Assembly (NCBI GenBank): GCA_963965975.1
Contig: OZ014421.1
Coordinates: forward strand, 1,803,001-1,867,000
DNA length: 64,000 nt
Reading direction: 5' to 3'
Origin: Xestospongia bergquistia
Taxonomy: Eukaryota; Porifera; Demospongiae; Haplosclerida; Petrosiidae
Shown here: in pieces, positions 34,940 to 48,840 of the stretch
How the letters are laid out: every line of letters starts with the position of its first letter
How positions within the stretch are numbered: position 1 is the first letter of the stretch
Translations under genes and position numbers: made by a program
Notes under the pieces: model-generated
The model's database searches: none
Told to the model about the DNA's origin: nothing
Seen by the model: only the letters and a program-made list of their open reading frames with translations

Positions 34940-35106
34940 CTTTGTCCATGTAATTGTATCAATGTTAAATAACCAGCTGTCAGGTATAACAGATCCACCA
35001 ACCACCATCACATTTAGGTCACTGATTAGAGTGGCAGCATGATGCCATCTTTTCTGAGGCCAATTCACTGATTTGGGAAGTGGTTTATTTATCTTCTCTC
35101 AGTGGC
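34940..35106 (-). pseudogene. Orphan kelch exon
   Basis: It encodes KINKPLPKSVNWPQKRWHHA and VMVVGGSVIPDSWLFNIDTI then TWTK at donor GTTAGT. It matches exon 4 of K1 and K2. The expected acceptor CCAG/CAC reads CCGC/CAC, so the splice site is lost, and the second codon becomes a stop. No neighbouring kelch or kinase exons remain. Confidence 0.7.
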
Positions 35107-36215
35107 GGGTAGAAAATACACAAATAAACATATTATATAATAATTAATACTGTGTATGGGGAAATATGAAAAAAAATTGTTTATTTTATAGTTTATGTGG
35201 ATTTTTATTTAGCTATTATATTTTCTTGAATAACATCTGAGGCATCTATTTCAATAATGAACAACAACAGTTCTTTTCAAGTCTAGTGTATCCATGTCCA
35301 TAATGTCACAATGATACATTTTCAATTATTTTGATGATTTATTTATTAAGTATTACCAATAGTAGCTTGTCCTTTATGACGGACTATTAAGGAACAAAGC
35401 AAATATATTGTATGTATGTCATATATCAGTATGTATCATTCAATGCAAGGATAATTCAGAACAGTTGTACATGTACATATCATATATCATCCTATCAGTA
35501 ATGTATATGTAAGGTTAGCCCCCTAATCAAACCACTGGCCATAGCAATTAGTTCTTATATACACATGCACAATATAACATGTTATAGCACATGTACATAT
35601 ACATGTTAACATATTATAATAAAAATAGAAAACAACTGTTTATCATGACATTAGCACATGGAGACTTGGTATGTGTTTGTGTAATAGACATGACAATCTT
35701 TTATATTACAAGTATACTCACAAACACTAGCATTTGATGTTATATTTAGGTTATTATTGAACTACACACTATATGATACACTTACACTTATTAACTAGTT
35801 ACTAATAATATAGCTTGTTATAGAATTTGAACTTCTCTAGATTAGTAAGGATTTCTCAACAGTCTCTATTGGATGTAATAGTATTGAGAAATGTACATAA
35901 GGATAGTGTCCCTTCATTTTTTTCAACTTCATTATGAAGGAGATGAAACCATTAAAGAGCAGCTTATTATATTATATTATTATTATAAAGTAAATAAGTG
36001 AATAAATTGCAAAGTGTTCAAAAAAAGATTCTTCTTATAATATTCATAATATCCATATATGGAAATGCACTTAATACTTAAGAATTAATTATACTTGCAC
36101 ACAGGAGTAATAGCACAACAGATATAATAATATTAATTAATAATGTAATAATCATAGCATATTATAGGAAGATTATTTTGAAGGAACTACAAACAAGTTA
36201 TAATTATTGTCTAAA
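35107..36215. other. Intergenic 3' side of K2
   Basis: AT-rich. The first part matches K1 intron 3 sequence; the rest is unique. Probably includes the K2 3' UTR. No genes recognised. Confidence 0.4.
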
Positions 36216-39200
36216 CTAAATGTCTTCTAAGTCAATGAGTACTTGAGCAATAGATGGACGAACTTGACTCTCACGAGAGATACACCTTTGAACAAGATGT
36301 TTCATAACTGGCCACTGGATAGTCTCTGATTGAGCCAATTTGTCTACTGTTTTAAAACCAGGAGGTTGACATAGGACCATCTCCATAAGTAGGACACCAA
36401 AACTAAAGACATCCATTGCTGGAGAATGTTGGTCTGGAAATTGTGCTTCTGGGGCAGAATAGAAAGGATTACCTGGAGCTACACTGTTAGCTGAGATACT
36501 TTGAACAGGGTTAGCTGAACCATAATCAGACAGTTTAGCCTTCCATATTCCATTACCAAATGGTTCAAGGAGGACATTAGGACTACTAACATCACGATGT
36601 AGTATAGGGTGTGGTTGCCAGAGATGAAGATAGTTTAAAGCAGCAGATATGTCTTGGGCAATCCTAATAACTTGAGTATGTGTTAGTGGATATTTCTCAA
36701 TTTCTTTACGAAGACTAGTTGGCATTAATTCTGAGAGAATGATAGGAGTGCCCACTCGAGTGGCTCCAATGAACTGAAGGAGATTTGGATGACGTACTTG
36801 AGAAGCAATCTCCATTTCTCGTGAAAAAACTGATATATTGTATGGTGACAGGAAAATTTCATGAAGACATTTGGCAGCTACTCTAAAGCCACGAAATTTA
36901 GCCACCTTGACTTCTCCCCAACCTCCCTTACCAAGGACTTCCATAGTCATCATTATCTCTTCCCTCCTGACTACCCAATGAGACTGATCTTGTAAATGTT
37001 GAACTTGTTGTTGAAGTGTGGCATTAGCTTTCTGTGTTTGTTGAAGAGCAACAGTCAACTGCTGGACCTCTTGATGAAGCATCCTGTCTCTTTCTTGACT
37101 ATCCTGTAACTGTTGTTGTTCCCTCCCTTCCTGCTCTTGTAGCAGTTGTTCAAGTAATCTTTCTTTACTTTCATTTTCACTTTTGAGCATAGCTTCAGTT
37201 TCTTGTTTCTCTTCAAGTTCTTGAAGTAGTTGTTGTACTTGTCTTTTTTTGGTCTGGAGATCTTCCTGAAGGGGCCTTGTCACATCTATCTGCAGTTGTT
37301 TTGTATCGTGTAGCTCTTTGCTTGTCACTTCAAGTTGTAGTTTTAAACATTGGATATCTCTGTCTTTCTGTTGCAACTGTTCATGTATCAAAGAAGAATG
37401 CTGAAAAGCTACACCAGACTGTGCACTAATTTGAGGTTGATCATGTCTCCCAGAATGTTGTACAGATATCTCATGTCTCTTCTGCAGTAGCTTAATTTGA
37501 TATTCTTCAGTAGAAGTTATTACATCTCCTACAGACCATTGGTTATTATTATATACTACAGTGAGAGATTAGTATCTTTCAATGGTAATGATTCATGAGA
37601 CTAAGTTCTAATACAAACAGCTAGTGTGTCTTACTTCTATATCATACTATGATAAAACTAATAATGCATATATTACTATACAACAGCTCATAGACAGAAC
37701 TTACTGAGCTCTATAACAGTAGTATCATTGAGTTTACTTGGGTATCTATATCCACCAAATTGAACTATCCATACAGTGGTAGGTGACACATTCCAAACTG
37801 AGAGGCAGTGCCGAGTCATTGAATGTGATAGAGTGAGCTATATAAGATGGAATATAGTGTATTATATGACATTGTAATAACTAGCATTGTATACGTAATA
37901 CCAGTAGTAGATGTGCTCTAGACACAGTATGAACTAGATAAACACTGACCAATTACAAGGCTTTAAAATATTAAAGTACAATAAGTACCTAATGTATGTA
38001 TTATGAATACTGTAGGTAGATCATAGACACTAAGTCCACTTTGTGTTAGAGTTAGATCACAGGATGACTATATTATAGTAACTAACCTTTGTCCATGTTG
38101 TCGTATCACTGTTAAATAACCAGCTATCAACAATATTACTAGAGTATTTGTCACGTCCACCCACCACAATGATATGTATGTCATCGATCATAATAGCAGC
38201 ATGACATTGTGTACACTGAGGCCAATTCATTGGCTTTTGAAGTGGTTGACGAAACATCTGCCAATGCTGAGTATGTAATACTCAAGTTAACATCATTCAC
38301 ATTTAATGTAGTAGTAATTTTATTAGTTTGTATGCTTTTAGTAAACTAGTTTTTTTGAATAATAGCTGCAATATCTGTATCACTATCAATCAATAACAGA
38401 AACATTTACTATTAGAGGGTGTCTTATAATCAATGGCATCATTTAAATATACAATTATGACTAATTAAAGCTTCTAGAATTATTCTGAGTCTTCTGCTAT
38501 AGCTAAAAAACAAAGTATATTAACTAGTAAACAATATTTCAAGGTTTTACAAGAGTTTCAAGCAATGTTCCAGTTGTAAGTTTTAGTATTACCTGCATGA
38601 TGGTAACCTCATCTATTAATGGAATTTCTCAAATTACCAGTGTTTTCTTTGATAATTTAACAGACTGGGTTGTGACTGATTAGTATATTAGCATATGGAA
38701 CTCTTATTTTAATAACATATCATATAAACTAATGTTGTTATTTGAACTATAAACAAGAAATGATAAAAAAGCACTATCATTGATGTACAGAAAAACATGA
38801 TTAAATATTTGTTGCATTAACAGAGATAAATGGTTTACATTTATAAATCTCTTGACTGTGACATAACTCATTAATGATTGCTACCATTAATGTTTAGCAG
38901 ATATAATGAGGAAGTACTTTACATACATGTAGATAGAGTGATTGTCATGACATGACATGTGGTTAGCACATTCAGTGAATGTACAAATACTTTCACCATA
39001 TATGGTCATACTACATTTGATCAGACAAACTAACAATTGTTACATCTATTACTACAATTGTAAAGATAATTATCTCTGTTACTAATACTACTAATACCAA
39101 ACAAACTTTATCGATAAAAACATTTTTTATCTCCATAAACTCTAAATTGACTAAAGTAATGTACAATGAGATTATTAAGTCATTAGTAAATAGTTCCTAA

Positions 39201-40170
39201 TATTTGTTATTTGTAATGACATTCCAATATAACTTCATGTTGTTCAACAATTTCAAAACAACAAACATAATTTGTCCATAATATTATACAATTACTAAAT
39301 ATTTCAACTTATTACATATTGTACTCACCACTGCAGTCTTCATACATTTTGCTATAAACACTGTGTTATCAGGACCATTAGGAGTTAAACCACCAAATAA
39401 CATAGCTTTATTGTTAGGTAGTTTTGTGAGAGTGAAGATATAACAAGGAGGTGGCCCTTTTCCAATTATATCTGGTACAATCCAATTACCTGAAATACAA
39501 GTGGTAATAAAATAGTACTTGATGTATAAGTATATTAATATGATGATATATTAATCTTCTTACCACTGGATAACTGATAGTAGTGGTGTTCATTGGTTCG
39601 AACATATCTACCTATTATTCCCTTATCATTATATTGAGCACCATGTTGTGGAAACGCAGGACGCATACCAATGCCACCAAAAACCAGTAGATTATCCTCA
39701 TCATTGAATTTAAGAGGTATCATTTCACTAGATGATTTCATCATCGGACCCATATTTGAATTTGTAGGAAACAGCTCACTCCAAGTAAGTAAGTCAGTTG
39801 TTAATGAGTTGAGACTATTATGACGACAATTGTCATGACTGCAATACCCTCCAAAGTAATAGATCCTTTTACCAATAACTGTAGATGCATAGCCCCAAAC
39901 ACCCAATGGAGGTTTCCCATTGGTAGGTTGTTGTTCCCACATACCAGATGTTAAGTGAAATACCTCAATAACAGAGGTCATCCTCTGTTTGTATTCAGTA
40001 TCATGTGCTATAGGGAGACCATCTATATCACCACCCCACATGTAGAGGTAGTCACCTACTATATGTGTGGAGTGACTGGACCTCTTTTTAGGTACATAAT
40101 AACCTAACACACAATAGCAATTGGATAACTGATTAAAATATTCAGTCATACCTGGACTGGTTGTAGCCAT
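36216..40170 (-). CDS. K2: kelch - coiled-coil - TKL-type protein kinase
   Basis: Six exons on minus: 40170-40152 (ATG, MATTSPG), 40103-39564, 39489-39329, 38266-38087, 37837-37705 and 37555-36216. They join in frame to about 790 residues. Residues about 8-345 form kelch blades (STHIVGDYLYMWGG, RIYYFGGY, LLVFGGI, HIIVVGG) expected to fold as a beta-propeller for protein binding. About 395-535 is a Gln/Glu coiled coil. About 537-790 is a TKL-like kinase with GKGGWGEVKVAKF, catalytic lysine in VAAKCL, HRDVSSPNVLL, DYG instead of DFG (LSDYGSAN), SAPEAQ and DVFSFGVLLMEM. Catalytic Lys and both Asp are present, so activity is plausible. No signal peptide or TM segment: likely cytosolic. It is the only copy here without a defect. 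Confidence 0.8.
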
Positions 40171-40199
40171 TCTAACACAGAACACAACAAACCAAACTC

Positions 40200-40784
40200 A
40201 TTTTTGAAAGGTCCAGTTGCTTTTAAGCAGGTAAAGACAAGATTGTAATTATTGGAGTATTTTAATTGAAATATTTTATTGGAATGTTACTGACAAATGC
40301 TCTATGAATGTAATTACACATTTATTTATATGGTCATTTACAAAAGATGTTTTTCCTCAATCCTACAATACATAGTCATACGCTCCTTCCTCCTTTGTGA
40401 GCCTGTGGGCTCCTGTTAATACTCGTTAATAAAAATAATACTCCAAAGCTAATAAACATTGTCACACTTTCTATGATAGTACATATTGTGTAGAGTATGA
40501 GGTGACCAGTACACTAGTTGTAACTGTACTGTCAACTGATATGTCACTAGATAGTACTTATACTTATAACAGTATAAATTAGTTATAATATAAAATGTAC
40601 ATTTAATTAATACTCAATAACAAAAACAACAGCAGTAACAAAAATGAACAGTAAGTTTAGTAGTACATAATTTACATTGCATATAAAGCTAATACTGTTA
40701 ACTACATATCAAAAGTAAGGTTATATAAATCAGTTTTATAAGATAGAATTCAAAAAATTGCATTATATTTCGAGAAATCAAGCA
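40200..40784. other. K2 upstream region and 3' flank of copy C
   Basis: Diverged copy of 300-754 (CCTCCTTTGTGAGCCTGTGGG and onward). The K2 promoter should lie near 40170-40300. No ORF. Confidence 0.45.
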
Positions 40785-43700
40785 TTAGTCATCATCATCC
40801 AGTAGTGACTCTCTTCTCATTACTACTGATACTACAGTCACTGAACTAGTTTCACATATTAAAGCAGGGGATCCAGGACACATTAAAGGAACTTCTGCTT
40901 CTTCAGTAATAGGATTTGGTGGAGGTTTTTTAAATGCCCTCTTGATTTTTGCAAATGGTTGTTTCAAACAAGATTTAGACAGATGATCCCAAACATGATA
41001 GAAGATAATACCACAGAATACTATAAATGATACTGATACTAAAACAACACTTAACACTTGCCTTGAATTTGATGTTTTGTAGGTTTGTGCATTCACATAA
41101 GCTATAATCATGAGATTAAGAAAAAAAGACATCTCTAGACAAGCCAAAGGTAAATGTTGATATATTCCTGTCAAAAGGAAGTACATTGATATAATAACAA
41201 ATAAGAGAGATGTTAACACATCCAAACTTATAGTAGTCTCAGTATCTAGAGACACAACTAGTGCTAAGACAACACGAACAAGTAGTAAAAATCCAGTCCA
41301 AAAACGACACTTGTCCTTATATGGACCTCCATATGCATCAAAGAAAGCCTTCATATACTTTTGGCAGCAACGCATGTATTTTGATAAAGGTCCTTCAAAT
41401 AATGGTATAGTAAGAAGGTAGAAGGTGTATGGAATAATAAGTAAAATGAGTACAGCCAGTGAGAACAGGAACAATGGTAGATGACAATAACCTCCTACAT
41501 ATTGGACATTAGCATCAATATACCACCTCAATAATGTCACATTATTATTACCATTACACTGAATATTGACAAAATAAAGGGCTTGGAAGACAGTACGTAT
41601 CAGTTTGGTATAAGAGAGAAGGATCATAGTGGCTAGTACTGGAACTGCATGTGAACCCACAAGTCGAACCATTTTGCTGGAATATTGTGATGATATTATA
41701 ATGAGTATTAGTAGAAACCAAACATAGCCTGGAAAGATAAACTGTAGCCACATCTTACTGCAAGAATCCATACCATCAAAGAAACAAGTCTCAATACCCA
41801 GATCAAGATTGAGCCAGGAAATAAATTGACTAAGAATTTTCACAGGACCATTGGGAAAGAAGATGGGTTCATATATTTTGACAACATTAGCATAGAATAT
41901 AAGTCCATTGATTGTACCCACAGACACTGTTAGGTTTAAAGTAATGATAAAAGCTATCAGTGCTATACCAGCCACAGCAAATGGAATGATAAGAGCTATG
42001 TAGTTATTAGTACATTGTCCACAATAATTCGAACCTAACATGAGACTAAGACCATCACTACATTGTCCACAGAGTATGCCAGATCGATTGTAAAGACACT
42101 GTGGATCAGGAGAGGTGATATTAAAATAAATTTTTCCATTGTTGCAGTAATCAAAGGGGCAAAGAGGATAAACAATAAGACAGTCTGAGTCATTTTTATA
42201 ACCAATCCACATATCACCATTTCTAGTTATAATTTGAGTGTTAATATCACAAGTTATTGAAGATGTATTTAGTTCAGGTCTACAACTGCAAGCATTATTT
42301 AGTAATGGAAACCCAATTGGACAGGACTCAATGCTAACTTCAATGTCTTTAGCATAGTCATCAGGTGAAAGTCCACTGAGTAAACCTTCAAGTGTTACAT
42401 AGACTTTTGATGTGTTCAATGAAGGTTATGCTGTTATCTTGAAGGTTACATTGGTACAAGTTGCATTTAGTCTTGTATTGTCAGTTTGTACGGTAGATGA
42501 TGAATTATCTGATGTTGTCAATTTTATTACACCCTTTGTTAAGCCATCTTTATTACCAACAGTAGCTAGTGATATATTGACATTAATTCCAGGTATTACA
42601 GTTATATTGATGTTTGTAATAGAGCAATTTTGTATGTTTGATTCACAAAAACACACTTGGATAGGATTTGATGACACTACTGATAGACCTGTTTGTTGAG
42701 GGTAATGAAATTGGTGATCAAAGTCAAAGTTCACACAATTAGATATTTCACCTCCATACAATATATCACCAGATATATCAGCTGTATTGTTGACAAAATA
42801 TAACATTGGCTTAAGACCATCATTATAATAAGAAAAAATATTAAAGGTACAAAATGTATAGTCAATGGTATTAACAACTTTTGATACAAAGATTCCACCA
42901 CCTGACTCACTAGCATGATTATTGACAAATGATATGTTTGTGTTCTGATTTAGCAATATTTGGGAGAGTCCATATAAAGCAATGCCTCCACCATAAATGC
43001 CAGAATTGTTAACAAATGTACTATGTCCATCAAACATTATTGGGCTATTGATACTCACTAAACCACTTGTGTTATGGTTACTAATATCAATTTGGTCAAA
43101 AAGAACATTTTCAATATTCATAAGTAACATAGCAGATTGATATTTATTAAGCATCTTTGATGCTTTATTGAAACGAAATGAAACATTTGTAAAAAAAACC
43201 CTAACCTTTGAAGCAGAGAGTAGAGTAATAATGAACACTCCTGATCCATAGTATGAAGTATTGTTATAAATATTGCAGTTACTAAACTCAATACTACCAC
43301 TTCCATTGTATAAATAACTGTACACTCCTCCTCCATTATGAGCAGTATTGTTGTATATAGTGCTATTACTAAACTCAATACTACCATTTCCATTTTGCAA
43401 ATAAATGTAAACTCCACCTCCTCCTTCATTCCAATAGGAATTGTTGTATATAGTACAATTACTAAATGCAATACTACCACTTCCAGAATTGAGTATAATG
43501 TACACTCCTCCTGCATACTGACCATTATTATGTGAAAACTCACTATTTTCAATAAATACCTCAACTTCAATTTCGTTATTAATATGATATAACAAAATCA
43601 AGCCAGTTCCAAAGCCCAGTGTAAAATTCGATTTCACAATATTAATTTTGGACATTCTTTTAGTCTGGTCATCATAGGAAATATGTGCATTGGCTACAAC

Positions 43701-44282
43701 ACTATTAGGATATCCATTATTAGCAAAATTGCAATTAGTGATCAACACATCAAAAGCATTGAAAATAACGAGTCCTTTAGCAGAACCATTCTGGACTGAT
43801 ACCCATTCCAATACGACATTACTGATCTCACCAAAGATTAAGCTATCAATAAAATTTGGATTTAAATTAAATCCATAGTTTGCTATTGTTAACAATTTCA
43901 ATACAATATCTGTGCTATAAGTAAATAGTATATAACTACTGTTGTAACCATTTAACCTTATTATTGAGGTAGATTGCATAACTGTCTCATGAAAGCCTTG
44001 TTCTATATGACCCAGTCCCTGTAGAGTTATATTACTTACACCAATGATCTCCAATGTATCTTGTAGAATATGAGTTCCCTCTAGGAAGTAAAAAATTGTG
44101 TCATCAGTGAAGTAAGATGTATAGTCATCAGTATAGTGGGAGAGTTTGTGACAAGGTAGGTGAGTACGAGGACAAGGTACTCCATTAGGAGTTGCAGAGA
44201 CATAATAGTCAGAAGCAGTAACATATCCACTGTAGATATACAGTATAACTGATGTTATATAATAGATATGACACCAGCTCAT
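40785..44282 (-). pseudogene. Copy C: beta-helix / multi-TM protein, type 1, one in-frame stop
   Basis: ATG at 44282 (MSWCHIYYITSVILYIYSGY) to the stop at 40785, about 1165 codons. Layout is as in copy A: signal peptide, glycosylated beta-helix repeats (GGGVYIYLQNGNGSIEFSN, GGGIALYG), Cys-rich linker (GILCGQCSDGLSLMLGSN), eight or nine TM helices, acidic tail SLLDDDD. The frame is broken only by TAA at 42426-42428, where A has AAC; two nearby bases differ (GCATAACCT against GCAAACCCT). It is the least damaged copy. The stop falls before all TM helices, so the truncated product would be a secreted beta-helix ectodomain. Confidence 0.75.
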
Positions 44283-45723
44283 GATGACAGCAAATTCAAC
44301 AGTGAAAGATCAGAAGAACAATAGAGAATTAATGTCAAACTGAAGAACAAAGAAGATAAATAAGTTGTATAACCTAAGCCTTTTATAAGATAGGAATAAT
44401 GTATGTTAATTAATTGATATCAGTACTTGTGAATACCATAGTAATTCATATAGTTTGGTATAAAACGGATGTAAGTGAACTATTCTAATTCTAGACCACC
44501 ATTTCTAATTTACAAGATGTTACTATAGCATCTATAAGAAATTGGTGTTATTATCATAACTTTATGGTTAGTGGTCATATTAGAAGAATACCTTCAAAAC
44601 ATATCAATGTATAGTCTACTATTACAATAATTATGATACTTTTCATAAGAATTCTAATAACCACAAATTAAATTTCTGTATTATGACACCATTTGTGTGG
44701 TCTAATTTTGTAAATATATATTAGCTATATAGTGAATGGGTTTGTCCTTGTAAGTCCACAATAAATGGTGTCAGTCAGTCATTATATATCAATCATTTAC
44801 TGTTATAAGAGATACATTAGTAGCACTACCAGTAGTAGAGATTAAATTCAACAGTGTCATCAGAAGTTATGGGAGGGGCTACCTATACAATACTGCAATA
44901 AAAACAATAGACACAATAGTGACAACTCATATACATATTACATAGAATTATAAGACAGGATACTCACTTGTTATTTAAAGTATGAAGGACTGATTTATGA
45001 GACCCAATAATAAAGTTTATTTGACACTTGTTGTCATGGTAACTAATGTGTGACATTTTAATTACGTTACTTGTCATATCATTTTTATTTTAAAATACAA
45101 CTAAATACAATGTCTTTGTAATAAATAATATTAACAAACAATCAATAATAATAATGAACGTTATAACAATAACATTATTACAATTATAAAGTAATATAAT
45201 AATAAAATAATTATTATAAAACAGCTCGTTTGTCTCTTTGTTTCCCTTGAAACTGTGATTTCCAATTGGCAAAAATAGGATCAAATAATTTCCAATAAAA
45301 GAAAAGTCAGTAATATTAAATAATAACAATGACGTTGATAATCACTAACTTAATTAAAGTTTATATGAAATGAGTTTAGCTGTATTTATTATTTCAATTT
45401 TATTAGCTAGATTACTAACGGTGAAGTTCCTAGTTTAAATACATCATGTAACAATCCATTGTTCAAAAATGGAGCTCAATATGAGTCATAAAAGGGTTAA
45501 AATACTTGAAAGTGGGCTCTAGTCAACAAGTACTAACCTAGATTGGGCATGATTAGTGGGTGGACCAATCATTTTACTTTGACTAAAAATCTAAGTAAAC
45601 TTTTTCTAAGCCAAATTTTATTTGTTGCTCAGGGACATTCCCAGATTATGCGTTGAAGAAAATACATTTACTGATGCCCTTAATAGCCAAGATTCCTTAA
45701 AGGAATATCTTCTATATTTGTGA
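44283..45723. other. Upstream flank of copy C
   Basis: 44283-45070 parallels 4343-5075. 45110-45350 resembles 22390-22640 and 58020-58260. No gene supported; a short minus ORF at 45090-45329 is AT-rich noise. Confidence 0.45.
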
Positions 45724-46945
45724 TACTTGTTCTAGTCCCATGCTAATGCTTTTGTGTATTATAGAATCTCTACTTTAAGAACACATCTATACTAAGGAGT
45801 GTCCAAGGTTCTCAAGTGTCACCTACAGTGTGATATACCTTTACTGTCTGTGTGATATCTCTAAAATAAGATTGTTGCTGGTGCCTTATTGTCTTCCAGT
45901 ATATCAATTACTCTCAACTACTACACTACCACATACCACATCAAACTTTTCTCAGTCCAATAATTAAAAACCATATCCATTATCAAATAGACCACAAACA
46001 CTATTTTATACCTCATCATTTGTTTCCCTTGCTATCTCATGTAGAAGAACTATAGTCTCATCCCCAAACCTACTCGCAAGCAAAAGTAGGTCTGGTCACA
46101 CTAGTTGACTTTTGTGTTCCCAGTAAGGAATGTGGCATGAGGCTGGTATGAAATTAGAGGTAGTATGAAATATGAATATTATTAAATTTAAGCAGGTGTG
46201 AAAGTGTATGCATGGCTACTCTTCAAGAAATCTGATACTCCTGCTGCTCTGACTTAAGCAGTAAACCCAAATATCATGTTATTATAAGAAACAAGAGCAA
46301 TGAATATTCCTGTCTATACTCCATAGTAATAGATGTGCTAGAAACTTGAAATGCAACCACAAAAGCTTTACAAAAAATAGACAAGCTTTTTGTAATTTTT
46401 TTGTTTTTCTTTGAGAGTAAATCCAAATTCTTTAGGAACTTCATCGATTTTAAAGACAATGTTTGCAGTAGACATATCTCCACTCTTCAATTTAATAATA
46501 TTCATATATCACATTAATTCTAATTGCATACTAACACCAGTGCTACTGGGAACATAAAAGTCAATTCATGTGACCAGACCTACTTTCGCTTGCGAATAGG
46601 TCTGGGGACAAGACTATAGCTCTTCTACATGAGATAGTAAGGGAAACAGATGATGAAGTATAAAATAGTGTTTGTGGTCTATTTGATAATGGATATGGTT
46701 TTTAGCTATTGGACTGAGAAAAGTTTGAAGTGGTATATGGTGGTGTAGTAGTTGAGAGTAATTGATATACTGGAAGACAATAAGGCACCAGTAACAATCT
46801 TATTTTAGAGATATCACACAGACAGTAAAGGTATATCACACTGTAGGTGACACTTGAGAACCTTGGACACTCCTTAGTATAGAGGTGTTCTTAAAGTAGA
46901 GGTTCTATAATACACTAAAGCATTAGCATGGGACTAGAACAAGTG
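45724..46945. mobile_element. Large foldback element, about 400-bp inverted arms
   Basis: Left arm about 45724-46126 and right arm about 46542-46945 are reverse complements over their length (for example ATATCCATTATCAAATAGAC against GTCTATTTGATAATGGATAT). The central 415 bp hold a 69-codon minus ORF with no recognisable domain. The outer ends fall in a unit of the 58-bp minisatellite, which extends beyond the right arm. Probably a non-autonomous DNA element or a hairpin formed by inverted duplication. Confidence 0.8.
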
Positions 46946-47200
46946 TCATCAATATAGAGGTTGTATAATACGCTAAAGTATTAGTATGAGACTAGAACAA
47001 GTGTCATCAATATAGAGGTTGCAAAATACACTAAAGTATTAGTATGGGACTAGAACAAGTGTCCTCTATAAAGAGGTTGTATAATACACTAAAGTATTAG
47101 TATGGACTAGAACATGTGCCCTCAATATAGAGGTTGTATAATACACTGAAATATTAGTATGGGACTAGCACAAGTATTCTAATATAGAGGGTGTTTACTC
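46885..47200 (+). repeat. Minisatellite, about 58-bp unit, five copies
   Basis: Same family as 13290-13490 (GGACTAGAACAAGTGTC ... AGAGGTTGTATAATAC). The first unit overlaps the end of the foldback arm. Confidence 0.8.
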
Positions 47201-47950
47201 TCATTGTGTAGTTAAAGTCAGACCTGATAAGGAGATTGGGAGTAGCATGACTGAGTACAGAGACAGTAATTATTTTGTATGAATTTTAACTCCACGCATT
47301 CATTGATCAAAGTTGTCATGAATATATAATATATCCCTTCCTATGAAAACATTCCTGCATTTAGCCACTTCTGTACTATGATCCAACTCCATTACGATAA
47401 CATCAATAATTATACATCAGTGATTATCAAAGTCTGCATATGTGGGTGTGGCTTTAATCCTTAGAGGGTGTGGTTATAGCATGCAACACCCACAACTGAC
47501 ACATGTGTGCATTTTTTGCCAACCTTCCAGTAGTGAAAATGTAGTCTCTTCAAGGGACAACATTCCTGTTGAGAACAATTATAACCTTGTTTACTTAAGA
47601 CTTTGGTTTTTTACATGTCAATATATCCATTGGTATAATGGTCAAGGCTTATTTAAGTATCAATTAGTAACTGTCATATACTATCTTTAAACTTATTATG
47701 AGTTAATATAAACTAATAATGTATGCTGTTAACTTACAACCCAGACTCTTTGAAATAGATCAATATCTTTAGCCTTGATCCTGATGTCCAACGATCCAAT
47801 AGAAATAAAAAGGAAATGAATATCAACTAGAAATATATGACATTAACTTACACTTTAGACTTTGAAAAACAAAGACTGTATTTCACAGTCAGTCTTTCAA
47901 AGGATTTAGTCACAGAATATGAAAATATGGAGAAAATAAAAATAATATTA
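47201..47950. other. Intergenic, nothing firm
   Basis: Between the minisatellite and the conserved exon. A plus ORF at 47442-47690 (MGVALILRGCGYS) has no recognisable domain and no duplicate, and is treated as chance. Confidence 0.35.
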
Positions 47951-47958
47951 TTACATAC

Positions 47959-48052
47959 TCTGTGTCATGACATGAATTATATTACTGTCTTGTTCTAGTA
48001 CAGAATTTCCTTCATCAAGTTTAAATTTCTTAGCAGCTGGTTCTTCAGTCAT
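47959..48052 (-). CDS. Conserved 94-bp 5' exon, second full copy
   Basis: ATG at 48052 encodes MTEEPAAKKFKLDEGNSVLE then QDSNIIHVMTQ and ends at donor GTATGT. It is homologous to 72-165 with the same length and frame. No matching second exon was found leftwards in the window. Function unknown; see the inverted repeat at 48093. Confidence 0.4.
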
Positions 48053-48092
48053 CCCATACTTAACTGCTTACAACTTCCACGTTGCTTTGTAA

Positions 48093-48157
48093 GTATACGG
48101 AACACATATTTTTTTTCATTAATATTTCCATACAAATTTCATAACGTTTCCGTATAC
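48093..48157. promoter_or_regulatory. Conserved inverted repeat GTATACGGAA / TTCCGTATAC, third copy
   Basis: Arms 48093-48102 and 48148-48157, about 41 bp upstream of the exon ATG. The arms are unchanged although the spacer differs from the copy at 201. Confidence 0.35.
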
Positions 48158-48163
48158 TTCCGG

Positions 48164-48840
48164 AAAAGTAAACAACCTCACAAAAGATGTCTTGAATAAA
48201 AAGTTGTACACTCATTCCTCCTTTTTTGAGTCTGTGGGTTCCTGTTAATACTCATTAATAAAAGTAATATTTCAAAGCTAATTAATACGTTGTCACACTT
48301 TTTTATTATATTACATATTATGTAGTGAATAGTATGAAGTGACCAGTACACTAGTTGTAACTGTACTGTCAATTGATATGTCACTAGATAGTACTAGTAC
48401 TTATAACAGTAAGAGTTAGTTACAATATAAAATATACCTTTATAATTAATAGTAAATAACAAATATAACAATAGTAACAATACATTTATTAGTACATAAT
48501 AACGGAAAAGTAAACAACATCTTACAAAAGGTGTCTTGAATAAAAAGTTATTCCTCCTTTTTGAGCCTGTGGGTTCCTGTTAATACTCATTAATAAAAGT
48601 AATACTACAATGCTAATTAATACGTTGTCACACTTTATTATGATATTACACATTATGTAGTGAATAGTATGAAGTGACCAGTACACTAGTTGTACTGTCA
48701 ATTGATATGTCACTAGATAGTACTAGTACTTATAACAATAAGAGTTAGTTATAATATAAAATATACCTTTATAATTAATAGTAAATAACAAATATAACAA
48801 TAGTAACAGTATATTTAGTAGTACATAATAACACACTTCT
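48164..48840. repeat. Local tandem duplication, about 340-bp unit
   Basis: 48164-48500 and 48503-48840 align throughout (GGAAAAGTAAACAAC ... GGGTTCCTGTTAATACTC). Related single copies are at 262-600, 6265-6600 and 40330-40620. Confidence 0.8.
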
